Shown piece by piece: positions 42,531 through 51,271 of a stretch of 64,000 bases of DNA. Each line of letters begins with the position of its first letter. Position 1 is the first letter of the stretch. Under the pieces are notes generated by a model. The model saw only the letters and a list, made by a program, of their open reading frames with translations. It was not told where the DNA came from and ran no database searches. The translations under genes were made by a program, and so were the position numbers. This stretch comes from DASXTC01 sp036505635 (lineage in GTDB: Bacteria; Acidobacteriota; Polarisedimenticolia; JACPZX01; DASXTC01). The DNA lies in assembly GCA_036505635.1 (NCBI GenBank), contig DASXTC010000025.1:80378-144377 (forward strand). Direction: 5' to 3'.

Positions 42531-44281
42531 CGGCCCGCCCCGCTGAACTTCGAGAAGCTCACGCGCAGGGCCAGGTCGACCACATCGGCCGCCACCTCCG
42601 CGATGGAACGGTCGGCGTCCACCACGACGAGCCCGTGGAGCGCCGCGATCCGGTCGTACGCCGCGGCCCGTGCCCGGACGGCCGCCTCGCCAGGCGACTC
42701 CTCCGGTTTGCGCCGCGCAGCCTCACTTGGAGCAAGACGCAGCAGGATCGCCACGTCGGGCCGTGGCGCCAGATCGGTCACGATGGCCCCGGCCGCGCGG
42801 GCCAGGCGCCGCCGGAGCCCGAGCTTGGCCTCGAGGTCCGCCTCCGTGTCGTAGGCGAACCGATCGCAGACGATCGACCACCCCGTCCACCGCCGCGCGC
42901 GCACGCGCAGAAGGTAGTGCAGGGTCTGCTCGGCGACCACCACCGAAGCGAACGCCGCCGCCTCCAGCGGGCGCCCGAGCCACCGCTGCTTGGCTTCGAG
43001 GTCGCCCGGCCCGGGGATGGACCGCGGCATGGCCGAGCGGGCGGCCCTCTTGGCCGCTGCCATCCATGTCGTGAAGCCGCCGCGGCTCCAGACGACCCTG
43101 ATCGGGATCTCGCACAGGGTCATGGTTTCCGCGAGCACCTGGATCACGGAGGACTTCCCCGATCCATCCAGACCGCTCAGCGAGACGATCGCCGCCGGCC
43201 GGCACCTGAGGCGCAGCCGATTGGCGAGCAGGTTCCACGCCGTCGCGAACAGATCGGCCAGCCTCTCGTCACCGGCGCGGTCCGGCGAGGCGATCAGCCG
43301 CATGAGGTAGTGGAGCTTGGTATAGCGTTTCGGAATCCGGTGCGGCAGCCCGGCGAGAGGCCCGCGCCCCACCGCGTCCTCTGTCCGTTCGACGTGGCGT
43401 CGCGCCCATCGTGTGCCGGCGAGCTCCGCACGAGCTGGACCTTGGAGCAGCTCGCTCGGCACGGCGCTGGCGCCCCACAGGGCGGTCTCGAGGGCCGCGG
43501 CGATCCTCAGGATCGAGAAGAACCCCCGGGTCCACCCGTTCCGCCGGACCCTCGAGAGGATCCTCTCCCAGTCGAACCCAGGGGTGGTGACGCTCTGCCT
43601 CACCGCGCGCAGGTCCGAAAGGCGCACCTCGTCCGTCTCGTACAGCGAGTGCGCCAGGGTCGTGAGCACGAGGTCCTCGGGCGATGAGACCCGGCATCCG
43701 GCGGCGACCGCGCCGGCGCGAGGCTCGCGGCACCTGGCCACCACGTCGTCGCCGGGGAGGATCAGGATCTTCCCCCACGAGACGGCATCGTGGAGGTGGG
43801 TGCAGATCACCGAGCGTCCGAATCGAAACCGGCGGAAGAGGAGCTTGTGGTCCTCCCGGTAGTGGGGGAACCGGACGTGGCCGAGCTCGGCCAGGATCGC
43901 GGCCGCCTCGCTCATCCGCGCGGGACGCACGAGCAGATCCACGTTGCTGGAGCGATAGGGCACGCCGCCCGACGTCTTGAAGAGGACCGCCGTGATCCCG
44001 CGCCGGTCGAACCCCGCGGTGATCTCTGCCAGCTCCCCCGCGAGATCGTCCCGTTCCCGCCGCTCGCGCTCCAGCGCCTCCAGCCAGGCCGCCGATTCGA
44101 CCACCCGCCGCAGCTCCGGTGCCACGCGAGTGGCCTCCCCGAGGTCCACGAGGGGCACCTTGTTGTCCCGCAGGATCGAGACGACGGCCGCCGGAGAGAC
44201 CTCGCCGGCGATCTGACCCGCCGGCGTGACGTCCGCCGGGTCGGCGAGCGCGGCGGCCCCCAGCAGATCCGCGCGCCTCAT
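42527..44281 (-). CDS. Fusion of nucleotidyltransferase-like and thymidylate-kinase-like P-loop domains
   Basis: 584 aa. The N-terminal half (about 30-330) has ITAVLFKTSGGVPYRSSNVD and LLVRPARM (residues 96-123), the GG...D-x-D-like pattern of NTP_transf_5-type nucleotidyltransferases, but the second acidic residue is replaced (VDLLV rather than DID). The C-terminal half has Walker A GLDGSGKSS (370-378), DRFAYDTEADLEAKLG (TMPK DRF-like motif) and RKPEESPGEAAVRARAAAYD like the thymidylate kinase lid region. Within the GT operon, so a role in glycan or nucleotide-sugar modification is inferred; a true dTMP kinase is unlikely. Confidence 0.8.
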   Translation of the reverse strand: MRRADLLGAAALADPADVTPAGQIAGEVSPAAVVSILRDNKVPLVDLGEATRVAPELRRVVESAAWLEALERERRERDDLAGELAEITAGFDRRGITAVLFKTSGGVPYRSSNVDLLVRPARMSEAAAILAELGHVRFPHYREDHKLLFRRFRFGRSVICTHLHDAVSWGKILILPGDDVVARCREPRAGAVAAGCRVSSPEDLVLTTLAHSLYETDEVRLSDLRAVRQSVTTPGFDWERILSRVRRNGWTRGFFSILRIAAALETALWGASAVPSELLQGPARAELAGTRWARRHVERTEDAVGRGPLAGLPHRIPKRYTKLHYLMRLIASPDRAGDERLADLFATAWNLLANRLRLRCRPAAIVSLSGLDGSGKSSVIQVLAETMTLCEIPIRVVWSRGGFTTWMAAAKRAARSAMPRSIPGPGDLEAKQRWLGRPLEAAAFASVVVAEQTLHYLLRVRARRWTGWSIVCDRFAYDTEADLEAKLGLRRRLARAAGAIVTDLAPRPDVAILLRLAPSEAARRKPEESPGEAAVRARAAAYDRIAALHGLVVVDADRSIAEVAADVVDLALRVSFSKFSGAGR

Positions 44282-45336
44282 CGTCCCGCCGCCACGGCAT
44301 CCAGCGCGTCAAGGACTTCGCCGGCCGTACGGTGCCAGCTGTATGCCTCCACCAGGCGTCGGGTGTCGCGCGGCGATTCGTGGCCTTCCCCCGAGGCCAG
44401 ACGTCCGACCACGTCCACGATCTCGTCGTTGGTGCGCGCCCAGTGGATCCCCTGGGGCAGGAGCTCGGGTAGAGCGCCGAACGGTGTGGACACGATCGCC
44501 AGATCGCACGCCGCCGCCTCCAGCACCGACAGCGGCATCTCGATGGCGTCGAGCGTGGAGGTCACGGGGAAAAGATAGGCGTCGGCCAGCCGGTAGGCGA
44601 ACTCGATCCGATCCTGATGGTGGGTCATCACCACCACGCCCGCTTCGCCCAGCCGCGAGGCCAGCCGCTTCTGTGCCACCGTGCTCGAGCTGGCCACGAG
44701 CATGCAGGTGACTCGTTCGAGCCGGGCGAGCCGCTCGAGGACTCCGACGTTGCGGGATTCCTTGAGGTGTCCCACGTGCAGGACGACGTAGCGGCCGGGA
44801 TCGATCCCAGCCCGGCTCCTCAGCGTCGCGCGCTCCCCGGCCGCGGCGGGCCGGAACCTCGACAGGTCCACGCCCGTGGAGATCCTCACCGCGCGCAGAC
44901 CGAGCCGGGCCGCCTGCTCCGCGGCCCCGGGTCCGGCCGCCATCACGACGTCGGGGCCGCCGGCGCGGACGAGGGTCCTCATGAGGAGATCGACCGGCCG
45001 TGGCTGCAGCGCCGCCACCCCCAGCACCGCGCGCCGCGCGCTGCGGCGCGCGATCCCCGCCCTGACGAGCGTGCGCGCGGTCAGGCTCGTCCAGGGGATG
45101 TAGAGGATCTCATCGGGATCGAAGCCGCGCAGCAACCCCGCCAACCGCCGCGAGAGGAACCACCGATCGGTCAGGGCTCCGTGGATGGGACGACCGTCCA
45201 GCTCGGAGTCCTTTCCCGAGACCAGCAACGTCTCGCGGGACCTCGACAATGCGCGGGCCAGCTCGGCCGCGAAGATCCGGATCCCCTCGTCGAAGGGAGC
45301 GTGCATCACCTCGCAAAGGACCGCGATCCGCTTCAT
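44278..45336 (-). CDS. Family 4-like glycosyltransferase
   Basis: 352 aa GT-B fold. KRIAVLCEVMHAPFDEGIRIF opener (split as KRIAVLCEVMHAPFDEG), VVLHVGHLKESRNVGVLERLA, HHQDRIEFAYRLADAYLFPVT, and IEMPLSVLEAAACDLAIVSTP, where the E-x7-E donor site is E-x6-EAAA. Donor and acceptor unknown. ATGA overlap downstream with the fusion protein gene and upstream with the next GT4. Confidence 0.82.
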   Translation of the reverse strand: MKRIAVLCEVMHAPFDEGIRIFAAELARALSRSRETLLVSGKDSELDGRPIHGALTDRWFLSRRLAGLLRGFDPDEILYIPWTSLTARTLVRAGIARRSARRAVLGVAALQPRPVDLLMRTLVRAGGPDVVMAAGPGAAEQAARLGLRAVRISTGVDLSRFRPAAAGERATLRSRAGIDPGRYVVLHVGHLKESRNVGVLERLARLERVTCMLVASSSTVAQKRLASRLGEAGVVVMTHHQDRIEFAYRLADAYLFPVTSTLDAIEMPLSVLEAAACDLAIVSTPFGALPELLPQGIHWARTNDEIVDVVGRLASGEGHESPRDTRRLVEAYSWHRTAGEVLDALDAVAAGR

Positions 45337-46472
45337 CCAAGCACTTCCTCGTAGAGGGCCGCGGTCCCGTCGACCATTCTTTCGATGGAGAACTCGCGCT
45401 CGATGCGCTCCGTTCCCGCCCGCCCCATCCTGAGGCGGACCGCCGGGTCCCGCAGGAGGGACTCGACCCTGTCCGTCAACCCGGCCGCGTCACCCGGTTC
45501 CACGAGATGGCCCGTGACGGCCTCCACCACCAGCTCGTCGGTGCCGCCGGCCCGCGTGGCGACCACGGGGAGCCCGGCCGCCATCGCCTCCATCACGGCG
45601 TTGGGGAGCCCCTCGGTGTGGGAGGTCAGCACGAAGAGGTCGAAAGCCGAGAGCACGCCGGCGACGTCGTGCCGCGCGCCCGGGAAGATGACCCGGTCGA
45701 CAAGCCCGAGAGCCGCGGCGCGGGCGCGCAGGTCCGCGAGCGCGGGGCCGCTTCCGGCCAGCACGAAGCGAGGCGCGTCGCCCGAGGACCCCGACGTCAG
45801 GCGGGCCGCCATCTCCAGGAAGAGATCGAGGTTCTTCTGGGGCGCCAGGCGTCCGAGGCTCCCCACCACGAGCGCATCGCGGGATATCCCCAGCTCGCTC
45901 CTCACCGACTCACGGGCCCCCACGGCCTCCGCGCGAAAGGAGACCGCGTCGATGCCGTTGTGGATCACCCGGATCCTGTCGCCCGGAAGCTCATAGAGCT
46001 CTCGCGTGAAAACTTCGACCCGCGCGGAGTTGGCGATCACGGCCGTTGCGCCGCGGAAGGCCCGGCGGTGCACCAGCCGGAGCCATCCGTGTCGCGGAGT
46101 GAGGCAGATCCGGCTCGACGCGATGTAAGGGGGCCCCGCTCCGATGCCCCGGCCCAGACGCGTCGCCGCCCAGACGTACGCGTTGGCCACCAGCAGGAAC
46201 GAGTGCGCCAGTTCAATCCGCCTGTCGCGCAAGAGGCGCCGGAGCCTGAAGGCGCGTCCCGGATCGTAATGGGTGGAGCGGGAGAGCACCTCGACGGCGA
46301 CCCCGCGGGCCGCGAGGCGCCCGGCGAACGGCTCGGCCACCTCCGACAGGCAGACGACCACGGGCTCCCAGCGGGACCGGTCGAGCCGCACGGCCAGCTC
46401 GAAGAGCTGGCGCTCCGCGCCTCCCATCTGGAGCTGACCGATGACGAGCGCGACGCGCCGGGGGCTCCTCAC
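45333..46472 (-). CDS. Family 4 glycosyltransferase
   Basis: 379 aa from GTG 46470-46472, overlapping the preceding gene as GTGA; the much longer open frame upstream is not protein-like. QMGGAERQLFELAVRL opener, VIHNGID, GSLGRLAPQKNLDLFLEMA, FPGARHDVAGVLSAFDLFV, EGLPNAVMEAMAAGLPVVAT with the E-x7-E pair. Soluble GT-B enzyme of the exopolysaccharide pathway. Confidence 0.9.
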   Translation of the reverse strand: MRSPRRVALVIGQLQMGGAERQLFELAVRLDRSRWEPVVVCLSEVAEPFAGRLAARGVAVEVLSRSTHYDPGRAFRLRRLLRDRRIELAHSFLLVANAYVWAATRLGRGIGAGPPYIASSRICLTPRHGWLRLVHRRAFRGATAVIANSARVEVFTRELYELPGDRIRVIHNGIDAVSFRAEAVGARESVRSELGISRDALVVGSLGRLAPQKNLDLFLEMAARLTSGSSGDAPRFVLAGSGPALADLRARAAALGLVDRVIFPGARHDVAGVLSAFDLFVLTSHTEGLPNAVMEAMAAGLPVVATRAGGTDELVVEAVTGHLVEPGDAAGLTDRVESLLRDPAVRLRMGRAGTERIEREFSIERMVDGTAALYEEVLG

Positions 46473-47608
46473 CGGCCGGCCCGCCCCAGAACGTCGTCGT
46501 ACAGGGCGTGATAGGCCGTGGTCATCTTCTCCAGGGAGAAGGAGGACTCCAGACGCCGGCGCGCCGCCTCTCCCTGCCGGCGCCTCAGATCCGGGTCGAG
46601 CAGCAGCTCCGTGAGCCGGGCGGCCAGGGCCGCCGGGTCGCCCGGGGGCACGAGATACCCCGTGCTCCCCTCCTCGACGACCTCCGCGGTGCCCCCGACG
46701 CGGGTCACCACCGAGGGGAGCCCCGCCGCCATCGCCTCCAGCAGCGCGTTGGGCATCCCCTCCTCCAGCGACGAAAGCGCGAAGAGGTCGCATCGCGAGA
46801 GGATCGACGCGACGTCCGCGCGATGCCCCGCGAAGAAAACCGCGCCATCCAGATCCGGCCTCGACGCCTCCAGCGCCAGCGGGCCCCTCAGGGGCCCATC
46901 CCCCAGGAGCAGGAGGCCCGCTTCCGGCACCCGGCTCCTGACGCGGCGGAAGGCCTCGAGGAGATGGGTGTGTCCCTTCTTGCTCCGCAGCGAGGCCACG
47001 CAGACGATCGTCGGCCCGGCGCGCTCCTCCAGCCATGCCAGAGGAGGACCCGCGCCCCCCGGCTCGCCGGTCACGGGCCTCGGCACGCCGTTCGGTATGA
47101 CCAGCGTGCAGGATCGATCGATCCGCTCACGCTTCACGACCTGGTCCCTGACGGCCTCGGAATTGAAGAGCACCCTTGCGGCCCTGCGATGCGCGAGAGA
47201 GCTGGCGAAACGATGGCGGGCGCTCTTCCAGATGTCGAGGTTCCGCACGCTGGTGACGCAGGGGGCGCCGGTGAGCCGGGAGACCGCGGCGGCCATGATG
47301 TTCCCCTGGTAGAGATAGCCGTGGACCAGATCGACGCGGCGCCGGCGGGCCGCGACAGCCAGTCCTCCTATCGCCAGCATCGTGCGCGGGTTCAGCGCGC
47401 CCCGCAGGTGCATGTCACTCACCTCGATGTCGAGCTCCGCCAGGCGGCGCGAAAGGTCCGCGTCGACCGTCAGGGCGGCCAGCCACGGGCGCACACGCAC
47501 GCGATCCAGCGACCGGAACAGGTGCAGCAGGTGCGTCTGCGTCCCTCCGTGCGCGTTGAAGTCACAGACGAAGAGAACCGTGACGGCGCTGGTCGAGTGC
47601 TCCTTCAT
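46469..47608 (-). CDS. Family 4 glycosyltransferase
   Basis: 379 aa. FVCDFNAHGGTQTHLLHLFRSL opener (GGTQ variant of GGAE), LVIPNGVPR, VASLRSKKGHTHLLEAFR, FFAGHRADVASILSRCDLFALS, EGMPNALLEAMAAGLPSVVT. About one third of positions look shared with the adjacent GT4 by eye, suggesting a local duplication. First of three consecutive GT4-type genes after manC. Confidence 0.9.
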   Translation of the reverse strand: MKEHSTSAVTVLFVCDFNAHGGTQTHLLHLFRSLDRVRVRPWLAALTVDADLSRRLAELDIEVSDMHLRGALNPRTMLAIGGLAVAARRRRVDLVHGYLYQGNIMAAAVSRLTGAPCVTSVRNLDIWKSARHRFASSLAHRRAARVLFNSEAVRDQVVKRERIDRSCTLVIPNGVPRPVTGEPGGAGPPLAWLEERAGPTIVCVASLRSKKGHTHLLEAFRRVRSRVPEAGLLLLGDGPLRGPLALEASRPDLDGAVFFAGHRADVASILSRCDLFALSSLEEGMPNALLEAMAAGLPSVVTRVGGTAEVVEEGSTGYLVPPGDPAALAARLTELLLDPDLRRRQGEAARRRLESSFSLEKMTTAYHALYDDVLGRAGR

Positions 47609-47670
47609 CGTGTCAGCCTATGGCCGGCGCGGGCGGCCACGCACCGTGCCCGAAGGAAGGTCCCGCGCCG

Positions 47671-48768
47671 TCAGAGAAGGTCGTTTCGTCCTCGGGCCTT
47701 CAACGCCTCCACCACGGCGCGGACCGATTGGGACTCCCCACGGCGGCAGATCAGGAGAGCGTCCGGCCCGTCCACGATCACGAGGTCCTCCACGCCCGCC
47801 ACCGCGATGAAACGATCCGACCCGCTGTAGATGAAGGTGTCCCGCGAGCCGAGCGTGAGAGTCTCTCCCGCCGCGATGGACAGCACGGAGTTGCCGGCCG
47901 CGTCGGTGTCCTGCAGCTCGGCCACCGCGTCCCAGGAGCCCACGTCGCTCCAGCCGGGATCGACTTCGACCACCAGGACCTCCCGGGCCTTCTCCATCAC
48001 GGCGTAGTCGATCGAACAGGGCGCCAGATTCTCGAAGACTCGCGCCACCACGTCGTCCTCGCCGGGACCACCGAGCGCCCGTTCGATCTCCAGCATCCCC
48101 CGCCAGAGATCCGGGACGGACTTCTCGAGGGCCTCGAGGATCGCGCCGATCTTCCAGATGAAGACGCCGCTGTTCCACAGGTGCCTTCCGTCCGCCACCC
48201 AGCCCCGCGCCGTCGCCGCGTCGGGCTTCTCCACGAATCGGAGGGCCCGCCGAGCCCCCGACGGCGGACCCGCCGGCCGGCCGGGTTCCACCTCGATGTA
48301 GCCGAAGCTCGTCTCGGGGCGCGTGGGACGGATCCCCAGCGTGACGAGGGCGCCCGAACCGCGGGCCGCCCGCGCCGCCTCCTCGATGGCGGCCGCCAGG
48401 GACTCCGGTCGCTTGTAGAGATGATCTGCCGGGGCGGCCACCATCACCCGGTCCGGCTCGAGCCGCCTGAGGCGCAGCGCCGCCAGGCCGATACAGGGCG
48501 CCGTGTTGCGCGCGCTCGGCTCCCCGATGAAGCGCGCTGGATCGAGATCGGGCAAGGCGGCCAGCACCATCTCCCGCTGCGCCCTGCCGGCCGCGACGAA
48601 GACGTTTCCGGGCCCCGACATGGATACCGCCCGATCCCAGGCCTGCCGGATGAGGGGCTTGTCGCCGGCGATGGTCAGGAACTGCTTGGGCCGCGCCGCG
48701 CGGCTTACCGGCCAGAAGCGGGTCCCGGACCCACCGGCCATGATCACGTGAAATGCATCGAGGTTCAT
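47671..48768 (-). CDS. manC: Mannose-1-phosphate guanylyltransferase
   Basis: 365 aa from ATG 48766-48768 with GGAGG upstream. Makes GDP-mannose. Signature MAGGSGTRFWPVSRAARPKQF split as GGSGTRFWPVSR and RPKQF, then GEPSARNTAPCIGLAAL, FVEKPDAATARGWV, WNSGVFIWK and SIDYAVMEKA, VDPGWSDVGSWDA. No C-terminal phosphomannose isomerase domain, so it is monofunctional. Provides donor for one or more mannosyltransferases in the cluster. Confidence 0.94.
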   Translation of the reverse strand: MNLDAFHVIMAGGSGTRFWPVSRAARPKQFLTIAGDKPLIRQAWDRAVSMSGPGNVFVAAGRAQREMVLAALPDLDPARFIGEPSARNTAPCIGLAALRLRRLEPDRVMVAAPADHLYKRPESLAAAIEEAARAARGSGALVTLGIRPTRPETSFGYIEVEPGRPAGPPSGARRALRFVEKPDAATARGWVADGRHLWNSGVFIWKIGAILEALEKSVPDLWRGMLEIERALGGPGEDDVVARVFENLAPCSIDYAVMEKAREVLVVEVDPGWSDVGSWDAVAELQDTDAAGNSVLSIAAGETLTLGSRDTFIYSGSDRFIAVAGVEDLVIVDGPDALLICRRGESQSVRAVVEALKARGRNDLL

Positions 48769-48785
48769 CGCACCTCCGTCGTGCA

Positions 48786-50129
48786 TTAGCCCGGTGACGT
48801 TCCCATCTCCTTGTACAGATCGTCGAGCAGCACCTTGAGCTTGGGATCCTCCGGGTACATCTCCAGGAGCCGCCGCGCGAGCGGGATCGCCCGGGCGATG
48901 TCCCCCGTAGCGCGGTACATCTCGATCAGAAGCGAGTAGGCTTGCCGTTGGGAGGGATCGAGGGCGAGGGCCTGGCGGTACTCGTTTTCGGCCTTGTCCA
49001 GCTCGCCGAGCCCCTTCCAGGCGCGTCCGAGATCGACGCGGATCGCGTAGGAGGCCGGCTGGCGGTTCCTCGCCTGGACGAGGATCCCGGCCGCCTCGCG
49101 AAGCTCCCCGCGGTCGATCAGGATTCGCCCCAGATGGGTCAGGGCGACGAGCGCCTGCCGGTCGCCGAGCGTGCCGCGGGCCAGAGCCCTCCTGAAGTAA
49201 TCGGCCGCCTCGGCCCTGCGTCCCTGGAATTCGAAGACGATGGCCGCCTGGTTCAGGTACTGGGAAGGGTCGGGCGCGATCTCGATCGCCCGCCGGTAGT
49301 GCAGCAGCGCTCCCTCGTAATCGCGCTGCCTCTCGTAGAGGAATCCGAAGCTCGATTCGATCCTCTCCGGCCGCATCACGCGGTTGGTGAGCAACGCCCG
49401 CTCGAGGCCGCGACGGGCGACCTCGAACATCTCCGCAGAGAGCGGCCCGCTCGCGCCGAGGTAATAGTGCCAGCTCAGATCGGGCATCAGCTCGATGGCC
49501 TTCTCGTAGAGAGGGAGAGCCTCCTGCCGCCGACCGCGCTCCTGGAAGAAATCGGCGAGGTACCCGTACCAGAAATAGTTGGCCGGCTCCATCTCGATGG
49601 CCTTCAGGTAGGCCGCCTCGACGAGACGGTCCACTCGCGCGGGGCGGCCGGATCGCTCCAGGACATCGGTAAGCGTCGGCGCGGGGTCTGGCGGCCCGAC
49701 CAGGTCGAGGTTGCCCACCTTGCGGAACAGGTCGGCGAGGCCCGCCAGCGCCGTGCTCGAGGTCGGGCGCCGGACGAGCGCGCCCGCGTAGCTGACGAAG
49801 GCCAGCCGGGCGGCAAGCGCCGGCGTGATTCCCTTCTGAAACCTGAGCGACTTGGGGTCGTCGAGAGCCCGTGTCGACGCCTCCCCCAGATCCAGCAAGG
49901 GGCTCGCGTTGAGCCGCCCGAGGAGCCCGGCCCGCGCCGACCTCACGAGGTACGGAAAGGCCCTCGCCGAATCGCCCGCGGCGTGCATCGCGGCGCCTCG
50001 CAGCGCCCGCTGGTACGTCACTGCCCGGTGCGCCATGAACGCGCAGATCCCCAGCGTCACGACCCCCACGAGGAGCGTCGCGAGGACTTTGAATCGCCGG
50101 CTGTCCAGCAGGGCGTCCATTTCTCGCAT
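48786..50129 (-). CDS. Membrane-anchored TPR protein
   Basis: 447 aa from ATG 50127-50129 (GAGG 5 nt upstream). One N-terminal membrane helix (residues 16-37) and at least six tetratricopeptide repeats, for example YLKAIEMEPANYFWYGYLAD, YRRAIEIAPDPSQYLNQAA and NEYRQALALDPSQRQAYSLL. Periplasmic scaffold probably organising the polymerase or export complex, as next to the O-antigen-ligase-like gene in many exopolysaccharide loci. Confidence 0.85.
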   Translation of the reverse strand: MREMDALLDSRRFKVLATLLVGVVTLGICAFMAHRAVTYQRALRGAAMHAAGDSARAFPYLVRSARAGLLGRLNASPLLDLGEASTRALDDPKSLRFQKGITPALAARLAFVSYAGALVRRPTSSTALAGLADLFRKVGNLDLVGPPDPAPTLTDVLERSGRPARVDRLVEAAYLKAIEMEPANYFWYGYLADFFQERGRRQEALPLYEKAIELMPDLSWHYYLGASGPLSAEMFEVARRGLERALLTNRVMRPERIESSFGFLYERQRDYEGALLHYRRAIEIAPDPSQYLNQAAIVFEFQGRRAEAADYFRRALARGTLGDRQALVALTHLGRILIDRGELREAAGILVQARNRQPASYAIRVDLGRAWKGLGELDKAENEYRQALALDPSQRQAYSLLIEMYRATGDIARAIPLARRLLEMYPEDPKLKVLLDDLYKEMGTSPG

Positions 50130-50136
50130 CACGGCC

Positions 50137-51270
50137 TCAACTCTCCCCGAAGAACTCCCGGATCGCTCCGGCGACGCTCTCCTGCTCCGCTTCCGTGATC
50201 TCGGGATAGAGCGGCAGGGCGAGCACCTCGCGGCAGGCCGCCTCCGCGCGCGGGAAGGCTCCTTCCCGGTACCCCAGCGAGGCAAAGCAGGCTTGCCGGT
50301 GCAGCGGGATCGGATAGTAGACGGCCGAGCCGATCCCTCGATCTCTCAGGTGACGCGCCAGCTCGTCGCGCCGCCGCGACCGGATCACGTACTGATGATA
50401 GGTGTGCTGGTTGCCCGCCGCGGTGACCGGCAGTCTCAGGTCCGTCCCGGCCCCGGCCCCGGCCCCGGCCAGGAGCCGATCGTAGGTTGCGGCCCTCACC
50501 CGGCGCGTCTCGTTCCACTCTCTCAGACGCTTCGCCTTCACGAGCAGGATCGCGGCCTGGATCGTGTCGAGCCTGCTGTTCATCCCGAGGTCGCGGTGGT
50601 CGTAGCGGCCCGCGTCGCCGTGGGCGCGCAGGCTGCGGACGCGGCGGGCGATCGCCTCGTCGTCGGTGACAACCATCCCGCCGTCGCCGGCCCCGCCGAG
50701 ATTCTTCGTGGGATAAAAGGAGAGGCACCCGGCGGCCCCGAGGGACCCGGCCGGCCTTCCATGTCGCGTCGCGCCGATCGCCTGCGCGGCGTCCTCCACG
50801 ATCGGCAGCTCGGTTCCGACCGACAGTCGCGCCGCCTCCCGGATCCTCTCGACCGCGCTGCACTGGCCAAAGATGTGCACCGGCAGGATCGCCCGGGCGT
50901 CCCGCGGGGTGCCCGCCGCGACAGCCTCCGGATCCATGTTGAAGGTCGTCTCCTCGATGTCCACGAAGCAGGGGCGGGCTCCGAGCCGCGCGATGCTGGA
51001 GGCCGTGGCGAAGAAGGAGAAGGGGGAGGTCACCACCGCGTCGCCCGGCCTCACCCCGGCGGCCTCCAGGGCGAGGATCAGCGCGTCGGTGCCCGACGCC
51101 ACGCCGATCCCGTGACGCACCCCGCACAGGGTGGCCAACTCCCCCTCGAGCTGGTCGACCTCGGGTCCGAGGATGAAGCGCTGGCTCTCCAGGGCCCGGC
51201 CGACCGCCCGATCGATCTCCTCGCGGAGCGCCGCGTACTGCCTCGTCAGGTCGAGAAATGGTACGGTCAC
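50137..51270 (-). CDS. DegT/DnrJ/EryC1/StrS-family sugar aminotransferase
   Basis: 377 aa, GTG start one nt after the preceding stop. PLP enzyme aminating a keto-sugar nucleotide. VPFLDLTRQYAAL opener, GVASGTDALILAL, VEDAAQAIGA with cofactor Asp, SFYPTKNLGGAGDGG with the Schiff-base Lys, and GMNSRLDTIQAAIL. A GAGAGAG stretch near residue 265 comes from a CCCCGG hexanucleotide repeat. Indicates an amino sugar in the glycan. Confidence 0.92.
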   Translation of the reverse strand: MTVPFLDLTRQYAALREEIDRAVGRALESQRFILGPEVDQLEGELATLCGVRHGIGVASGTDALILALEAAGVRPGDAVVTSPFSFFATASSIARLGARPCFVDIEETTFNMDPEAVAAGTPRDARAILPVHIFGQCSAVERIREAARLSVGTELPIVEDAAQAIGATRHGRPAGSLGAAGCLSFYPTKNLGGAGDGGMVVTDDEAIARRVRSLRAHGDAGRYDHRDLGMNSRLDTIQAAILLVKAKRLREWNETRRVRAATYDRLLAGAGAGAGTDLRLPVTAAGNQHTYHQYVIRSRRRDELARHLRDRGIGSAVYYPIPLHRQACFASLGYREGAFPRAEAACREVLALPLYPEITEAEQESVAGAIREFFGES

Positions 51271-51271
51271 G

